A DNA stretch of 7,937 bases from Gemmatimonadota bacterium (lineage in GTDB: Bacteria > Gemmatimonadota > Gemmatimonadetes > Longimicrobiales > RSA9): NCBI GenBank assembly GCA_019689775.1, contig JADGGV010000167.1:1-7937 (forward strand). The letters are read 5' to 3'. Position 1 is the first letter of the stretch. The number at the start of each line of letters is the position of its first letter. A model generated the notes under the pieces. It searched no databases and was not told the origin of the DNA. It saw nothing but the letters and a program-made list of their open reading frames with translations. A program made the translations under genes and the position numbers. Positions 3,961 through 7,937 of the stretch are shown piece after piece.

Positions 3961-6510
3961 CTAATGCCGACCGCCGGGCGCGTCCTGCGGTCGCGCCGCG
4001 CCGGACATCTCCGGCGCCTCTCGCAGCGCCGGCGGGCGCGCCGGTGGCGGGCCCGGCCCTGGGCGCCCCGGGTTCGGCGCCGCGCTCGGCCGGACCGGTC
4101 GACCGAGCAGCGGCCGTTCCCCCGGCGGCCGCTCGGGCGCCGGCCGCAGCGTATCCGCGGGCGCCGGCCGCAGCGTATCCGCGGGCGCCGGCCACTGGGT
4201 GTCCGCGGGTGCCGGCCGCACCGTGTCCGCAGGTTCCGGCGGCGCCACCGGCGGGGCCGGTAGCGGTTCGACCGGACCCGAATCGCGCGGTTCCAGCCAC
4301 GGCTCGGCCGCCGGCGGCACGCTGGACGGTGGCGGGCCGAACAGCCGGCGACGGAGCCGGTCGAGCCATCCGCCGGCGCTGGGCGCCACGCTGTCCGCGC
4401 TCAGCAGCGTGTCGCCCCATGGGGTGCTGTCCGCGGCCGCGTACCCGGCCGGAGCGCAGCCGGCGGCCGGCGCCGTCCCCTGCACGAACCAGATGCTCCG
4501 CGCGTCGGTCGGCGGCGGGCAGTCCCCCGCCAGGACGGCGCCGGTGGGCTCGACCCACAGCCGCTCCACGCCCGGCGGCGGCTGCCACCCGCCGCGTCCG
4601 CTCGCGACCCGCGCCATGATCCGCCCCCAGACCGGCGCCGCCAGGTGTCCGCCCGAGGCATCCTCCGCGATCGGCCGGGGCCGATCGAAGCCGATCCAGA
4701 TCCCGGCGACGAGGCGCGGCGTGAACCCGACGAACCAGGCGTCCGCGCCGTCGTTCGTCGTGCCCGTCTTGCCGCCGGCCGGCCCGCCGAACCCCGCCGC
4801 GCGCACGGCCATCCCCGTCCCGCGGTCCACCACGCCCCGCAGCATCGCGTTCATCACGAACGCCACCGCCGGGTCCAGCACCTGCGTCGCCTGCGGCGCC
4901 GGCTCCCACACGACGTTGCCGTCCCGGTCCTCCACGCGCGGGACCAGCCGCGGCTCCGGTCGGCTCCCCAGCGTGGCGAACGCCGCGTACGCGTCGGTCA
5001 GCTCCAGCGGCGTGACCCCGCCCACGCCCAGCGGCAGCGACGCCACCGCCGGCAACTCCGACTCGATCCCGAGCTGGTGCGCCGTGTCGATCACGCGGTC
5101 CAGCCCGACCGCCCGCGCCAGCTCGATCGTCGGCACGTTGCGCGACTCCGTCAGCGCCTGCTCCATCGTCACCGGCCCCTTGAACACGCCGTCGTAGTTC
5201 TTCGGCGCCCAACTGCGATGGCGATCCAGCGCGAAGCGGACGGGCGTATCCGTCAGGCGGTACGTCGGCGGGTACCCCGCCTGCACCGCCGCCGCGTAGA
5301 CGAACGGCTTGAACGCGCTCCCCGGTTGGCGCCGCGCCTCCGTGACGCGGTCGTAACGCGAGTCGCCGAAATCCCGGCCGCCGACCCAGGCCAGCGCGTC
5401 CCCGGTCGCGGCATCCAGGATGACCAGCGCCCCCTGGAGGTAGCTCGGCCCCCCCTCCGCGTCCGCCCGGGAGGCCGCATCGCCGTAACGAACGTCCCGG
5501 AACGAGCCGTACGCGCCGCGCTCGATCGCCTCGAGCTGCCGCTCCAGCTCCGCCTCCGCCACCCGCTGCGTCGGCAAATCCAACGTCGTGTGGATCCGCA
5601 GCCCCCCCGTGTACACTCCCTCCCCAAACTGCCGCTCCAGCACCTCCCGCACCGCCTCGAGGAAGTACGGCGCATTCCGCTCCGCGTCCTCGTCGCTCCC
5701 CCGCCGCAGCGTCACCGCCGCGCGCTTCGCCGCCGCCGCCTGCGCCGCCGTGACCCACCCCTGCCGCGCCATCTCCGTCAGCACCAGGTCGCGCCGCGCC
5801 CGCGCCGCCGCCCGGTCGTCGCGCGGGTTGATCCGCGACGGCGCCTGCGGCAGTGCCGCCAGCAACGCCGCCTCCGGGAGCGTCAGCGCCGTCGCCGGCT
5901 TGCCGAAGTATTCCTGCGCCGCCGCCTCGATCCCCCACGCGCCCCGACCGAAGTAGATCTGGTTCAGGTACATCTGGAGGATGTCCCGCTTGCCGAACCG
6001 ATCCTCGATCGCCATCGCGACCCGCATCTCCGCAAGCTTCCGCACCGCCGTGCGCTGCCGCGCCGGCAGCCGGTCCGGGAACAGGTTGCGCGCAAGCTGC
6101 ATCGTGATCGTGCTGAACCCCTGCGCCACCCCCCGCGACCTCACGTTCGCCAGGAGCGCCCCCGGCACCCGCAGCCAGTCCACTCCGTTGTGCGTCCAGA
6201 ACCGCTGGTCCTCGACCGCCACGAACGCCGCCGGTACGTACTCCGGCAGCGAGTCCAGCGGCACGATCCGCCGCTGCACCCGGTACAGCCGGCCGATCTC
6301 CTCGCCGCGCCGGTCCAGCACGACGGAGGCCTCCTCCGGGATGTACGAGCGGAGCGTCTCCACGTCCGGGCACCCCCGCAGCCCGCACGTGAACCAGAGC
6401 GCCCCGACCACCGTCACCCCCAGCGCCGTCATCACCAGCAGGACGGCCAATGTGCTCGAGCCGCCCCTCCGCCTCGGCCGCGGTGTCCGTTCGGCCTCGA
6501 TTGATTCCAT
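3961..6510 (-). CDS. Penicillin-binding protein 1A, bifunctional glycosyltransferase/transpeptidase
   Basis: A class A penicillin-binding protein of 849 residues that polymerises lipid II into glycan strands and cross-links them in the periplasm. A basic cytoplasmic tip (RPRRR, 11-15) leads into a signal anchor at about 19-40. The GT51 domain (about 60-240) has the catalytic motif EDQRFWTHNG (E100), GFSTITMQLARN (131-142), RKLAEMRVA with second glutamate E161, and ILQMYLNQIYFG (177-188). The transpeptidase domain (about 355-640) has nucleophile S398 in SAFK, SRN at 456-458 and KTGT at 581-584, so all catalytic elements are intact. Residues about 725-849 form a Pro/Ala/Arg-rich tail with four ADTxRPAP-type repeats (761-792). 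Cysteine pairs C42/C47 and C664/C685 could form disulfides. I prefer the ATG at 6510, which has GACGAGG 7 nt upstream and puts the anchor at the usual place; an in-frame ATG at 6549 lacks a ribosome site. The family call is very secure. Confidence 0.97.
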   Translation of the reverse strand: MESIEAERTPRPRRRGGSSTLAVLLVMTALGVTVVGALWFTCGLRGCPDVETLRSYIPEEASVVLDRRGEEIGRLYRVQRRIVPLDSLPEYVPAAFVAVEDQRFWTHNGVDWLRVPGALLANVRSRGVAQGFSTITMQLARNLFPDRLPARQRTAVRKLAEMRVAMAIEDRFGKRDILQMYLNQIYFGRGAWGIEAAAQEYFGKPATALTLPEAALLAALPQAPSRINPRDDRAAARARRDLVLTEMARQGWVTAAQAAAAKRAAVTLRRGSDEDAERNAPYFLEAVREVLERQFGEGVYTGGLRIHTTLDLPTQRVAEAELERQLEAIERGAYGSFRDVRYGDAASRADAEGGPSYLQGALVILDAATGDALAWVGGRDFGDSRYDRVTEARRQPGSAFKPFVYAAAVQAGYPPTYRLTDTPVRFALDRHRSWAPKNYDGVFKGPVTMEQALTESRNVPTIELARAVGLDRVIDTAHQLGIESELPAVASLPLGVGGVTPLELTDAYAAFATLGSRPEPRLVPRVEDRDGNVVWEPAPQATQVLDPAVAFVMNAMLRGVVDRGTGMAVRAAGFGGPAGGKTGTTNDGADAWFVGFTPRLVAGIWIGFDRPRPIAEDASGGHLAAPVWGRIMARVASGRGGWQPPPGVERLWVEPTGAVLAGDCPPPTDARSIWFVQGTAPAAGCAPAGYAAADSTPWGDTLLSADSVAPSAGGWLDRLRRRLFGPPPSSVPPAAEPWLEPRDSGPVEPLPAPPVAPPEPADTVRPAPADTQWPAPADTLRPAPADTLRPAPERPPGERPLLGRPVRPSAAPNPGRPGPGPPPARPPALREAPEMSGAARPQDAPGGRH
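4135..4230. repeat. Four 24-bp tandem repeats inside the PBP1A tail
   Basis: Four head-to-tail 24-bp units begin at 4135, 4159, 4183 and 4207. The first two are identical. The third differs mainly in its second half and the fourth at a few positions. In the PBP1A frame they encode ADTVRPAP, ADTQWPAP, ADTLRPAP and ADTLRPAP. Because the unit is a multiple of three, copy-number change would lengthen or shorten the tail without a frameshift. The two identical copies point to recent duplication. Confidence 0.9.
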
Positions 6511-6593
6511 GTCAGAGCCTCGTCCCTGCCCGGGTGGGCCGTTCGCCATCGCACTCGGAGCGATCGATGGCGGGCAAGGACGATACCACCGCC

Positions 6594-6615
6594 ACGGGCG
6601 CCGATCGGCGCCCGT
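6594..6615 (-). terminator. 22-bp perfect palindrome, likely terminator of the DUF1990-DUF4126 operon
   Basis: ACGGGCGCCGA (6594-6604) is followed directly by its reverse complement (6605-6615), with no mismatch. It lies 30 nt past the DUF4126 stop, where a terminator is expected. A strict palindrome must sacrifice central pairs to form an RNA loop, leaving a stem of about 9 bp. It could equally be a binding site for a dimeric protein in front of PBP1A, whose start is 84 nt further on. Confidence 0.5.
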
Positions 6616-6623
6616 AACACACG

Positions 6624-6641
6624 CTACCAGAACGCGTTACA
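6624..6641 (-). promoter_or_regulatory. TGTAACG-N8-TAG motif upstream of PBP1A
   Basis: On the minus strand TGTAACG (6641-6635) and TAG (6626-6624) recur with the same 8-nt spacing as upstream of the sigma gene (856-850 and 841-839). TGTAACG resembles the -35 element of some ECF promoters. The motif lies about 125 nt before the PBP1A ATG. A half-site GTAAC (6614-6618, plus strand) faces it as GTTAC (6636-6640), giving an inverted pair with a 17-nt gap. Whether it is a promoter or an operator is not settled by sequence. Confidence 0.35.
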
Positions 6642-6645
6642 GGTA

Positions 6646-7122
6646 TCAGACCGCCGCGTCCGCGAACCGCGAGCCCACCGCCCGCACCAGCCCGTCCTCG
6701 GCCAGACCGACGACCGCGTCCGGGAGCGCGCGGTCCGCGCCGCGCCGCAGGTGGTACGCCGCGAACGCCGCCGCCACGGCCGCTCCCGCGCCGGCCGCGG
6801 CCGGCGCGAGCGCGTCGACGCCCAGCTCGCCGGCCACGGCCAGCCCGCAGAGCGCGCCCGTGGCCGCCCGGCCCAGGAGCGGCAGCGGATCCGTGCGGGC
6901 GGGGACGCCCGGGAGCTTGTCCACGACCAGCTCGCCGAGCGCGGCGACGCGCAGCGGCCACACGGCCGCCCGGGAGCCGAGCATCCGGCCGAGGCGCCCG
7001 CGCCGCCGGCGCCGGCGCGACAGCCCCCGGCCGAGCAACTGCGGGGCGGACAGGCTGCGCAGCCCGGCGATGACGCCGAAGCCGGCGGCCACGAAGATCG
7101 CTTCCTTCTGCTTTCGGTTCAT
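6646..7122 (-). CDS. DUF4126-family membrane protein, function unknown
   Basis: A 158-residue, Ala/Gly/Leu-rich membrane protein. Family hallmarks are the N-terminal FGVIAGLRSLSAPQLL (15-30), the block ELVVDKLPGVPARTDP (64-79) followed by LLGRAATGALCG (82-93), and the C-terminal LPDAVVGLAEDGL (133-145). Hydrophobic segments lie near 8-30, 82-104 and 104-124, so two or three membrane passes are likely. A run of six arginines (36-41) sits in the first loop. No enzymatic residues are evident and the family has no assigned activity that I know of. Its ATG (7122-7120) overlaps the TGA of the upstream gene as ATGA, which implies coupled translation with the DUF1990 protein. The open frame continues upstream to 7407, but that part is a shadow of the neighbour. 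Confidence 0.82.
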   Translation of the reverse strand: MNRKQKEAIFVAAGFGVIAGLRSLSAPQLLGRGLSRRRRRRGRLGRMLGSRAAVWPLRVAALGELVVDKLPGVPARTDPLPLLGRAATGALCGLAVAGELGVDALAPAAAGAGAAVAAAFAAYHLRRGADRALPDAVVGLAEDGLVRAVGSRFADAAV

Positions 7123-7829
7123 GAGCGCCGCCTTGCAGGGAGTGACTCGAAGACGACGTCGGGTCCGGCGTGGACGAGGTGCCCGCGGCCGGGTCGCGGC
7201 GGCGTCAGCTTGCCGTAGTGGGCGAGGAGGAAGAGGCGGCCGTGAGCCGCGCGGTGCCACCGCTCCTGGTAGCGCGGGGCGAGGAGATGGAACCCGATGC
7301 GGCTCCACAGGTTCGGGAACTCGCCGGGCCGCCATGAGGCGTCCACGCGGAACCGGATCTCGCCCGTCGCCCCGTCCTTCGTCAGGAGGAACGACTCCGA
7401 GCCGCACTCGATGTGACCCTCGAGCGTGTCGTAGCGGAAGCTGAACGCGCTTCGCTCCGCGTCGCGGTCGTCCCGCACCGCCGCGACCACCACGGCGTTC
7501 AGGTAGTGCAGGCCCAGAACCTTGATCTCGAGGAGCATGCGCCGGCCGAGCAGCGGCACGGTCGCATCGAAATGACCGACGACGATCGCCGGGTCGGAGA
7601 ACTGGTACGCCGCCACCGCAACCCGCGCCCGCTCGAACGGGCCCCCCTGCGCCGGCTCACCCCCACCTTCCCGCGCGAGCACCGACTCCGACGAGTAGCG
7701 GTTCCACCCGTTCGCGCGCGTCATCTGCGAGGGCGCGACGTCGAAGTTCGGGTGCAGCGCTCCCGCCGCCTCCAGCCGCTCGGCCAGCTCCGGCTCCGTC
7801 CACCCCCGACCGAGCCGCCATTCCGCCAC
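7119..7829 (-). CDS. DUF1990-family protein, function unknown
   Basis: A 236-residue, apparently soluble protein without signal peptide or membrane helix. DUF1990 hallmarks are NRYSSESVLAREG (43-55), LGRRMLLEIKVLGLHYLNAVVV (about 94-115) and the signature FRYDTLEGHIECGSESFLL (131-149), which matches the family pattern Y-x-TL-x-GH-x-E-x-G-x-E-x-F. Conserved aromatic residues continue in RVDASWRPGEFPNLWSRIG (161-179). The C-terminal 40 residues are Arg/His-rich and look like an extension beyond the core. The domain is known from bacteria and plants without a proven role. The start is GTG at 7829 with GGGGGAG about 6 nt upstream; the stop codon of the preceding gene is 2 nt before it. Its TGA overlaps the ATG of the DUF4126 gene. 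The arrangement argues that the proteins are made together, perhaps in fixed ratio. Confidence 0.83.
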   Translation of the reverse strand: MAEWRLGRGWTEPELAERLEAAGALHPNFDVAPSQMTRANGWNRYSSESVLAREGGGEPAQGGPFERARVAVAAYQFSDPAIVVGHFDATVPLLGRRMLLEIKVLGLHYLNAVVVAAVRDDRDAERSAFSFRYDTLEGHIECGSESFLLTKDGATGEIRFRVDASWRPGEFPNLWSRIGFHLLAPRYQERWHRAAHGRLFLLAHYGKLTPPRPGRGHLVHAGPDVVFESLPARRRS

Positions 7830-7831
7830 GC

Positions 7832-7937
7832 CTACTCCCCCCTCGCCACAAACGTCGGAACCGGCGGGACCGCCCGGTCCTCCTCCGTCTCCTCCACCTC
7901 CGACGTCTCGGCGTGGATCACGCCCTCCACGCCCTCC
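7832..7937 (-). CDS. C-terminal end of an unidentified gene (partial, cut by the window edge)
   Basis: The last 34 sense codons of a minus-strand gene whose start lies outside the window, ending at a TAG (7834-7832). The visible peptide is acidic and then proline/valine-rich: HAETSEVEETEEDRAVPPVP and ending PTFVARGE. It has no recognisable motif. It is preferred over the other two frames because its composition is protein-like. Its stop also lies beside the ribosome site GGGGGAG and 2 nt before the GTG of the DUF1990 gene, the usual geometry of coupled genes. The function cannot be judged. Confidence 0.5.
   Translation of the reverse strand, partial: EGVEGVIHAETSEVEETEEDRAVPPVPTFVARGE

Noticed and set aside
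2349..4619. Plus-strand open frame of about 756 codons antisense to the lysine dehydrogenase gene and the PBP1A tail
   Set aside because: It crosses several gene boundaries, has biased composition and contains no motif.
3623..6388. Minus-strand open frame of about 921 codons overlapping PBP1A
   Set aside because: It is longer than PBP1A but low-complexity in composition, whereas the other frame carries every catalytic PBP motif.
4645..6504. Plus-strand open frame of about 619 codons antisense to PBP1A
   Set aside because: It is rich in Arg, His and Pro with no domain pattern, the mirror image of the coding frame.
6511..6549. Upstream ATG for PBP1A at 6549
   Set aside because: No Shine-Dalgarno site precedes it, and the start at 6510 has one and gives a normal cytoplasmic tip.
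7123..7407. N-terminal extension of the DUF4126 protein
   Set aside because: These codons overlap the conserved DUF1990 frame and are Pro/Arg-rich; the ATGA overlap gives a natural start at 7122.
1..7937. CRISPR array, insertion sequence, phage genes, tRNA or rRNA
   Set aside because: I saw no spaced direct repeats, transposase motifs, terminal repeats with target duplications, or conserved RNA gene sequence; the only tandem repeat is the coding one at 4135-4230.

Overview
This window is one stretch of very GC-rich bacterial chromosome in which every gene I accept lies on the minus strand. The plus strand and the other minus frames stay open for hundreds of codons only because stop codons are rare at this base composition. 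The style fits a soil or environmental bacterium. My best guess is Gemmatimonadota: GC-rich, a class A penicillin-binding protein with a proline-rich tail, a short sigma-70 factor with no obvious anti-sigma partner, and several secreted or membrane proteins of unknown function. That assignment is an inference and is not proven by any marker gene here.

In the direction of transcription (high to low coordinates): (1) the C-terminal end of an unidentified gene at the right edge (7832-7937), then a DUF1990-family gene (7119-7829) and a DUF4126-family membrane protein gene (6646-7122). These sit 2 nt apart and overlapping by 4 nt respectively, so they look like one translationally coupled operon, closed by a perfect 22-bp palindrome (6594-6615). 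(2) A complete bifunctional penicillin-binding protein 1A (3961-6510) with intact glycosyltransferase and transpeptidase motifs, ending in a proline-rich tail that contains four 24-bp tandem repeats. (3) A lysine 6-dehydrogenase / saccharopine-dehydrogenase-like gene (2556-3707). (4) A small membrane-anchored protein with a possible OB-like outer domain (1868-2458), followed by a strong hairpin. (5) A small secreted beta-rich protein resembling the DUF4097 type (1283-1711), followed by two back-to-back hairpins. (6) A 549-base gene-free stretch (734-1282) that holds a good sigma-70-like promoter and leader dyads for (7) a sigma-70/ECF-like sigma factor gene (110-733, TTG start), itself followed by a hairpin at the left edge.

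Apart from the right-hand operon the genes look like separate transcription units, because most gaps contain a terminator-like hairpin. None of these hairpins has a U-tract, which is usual in GC-rich genomes. The shared theme is the cell envelope (PBP1A, two membrane proteins, one secreted protein, and a sigma factor that could be envelope-related). The only sequence link I see is a motif, TGTAACG-N8-TAG, upstream of both the sigma gene and the PBP1A gene. I found no defence system, mobile element, CRISPR array, tRNA or rRNA. The window reads as ordinary chromosome, and the findings are modest regulatory and architectural observations.
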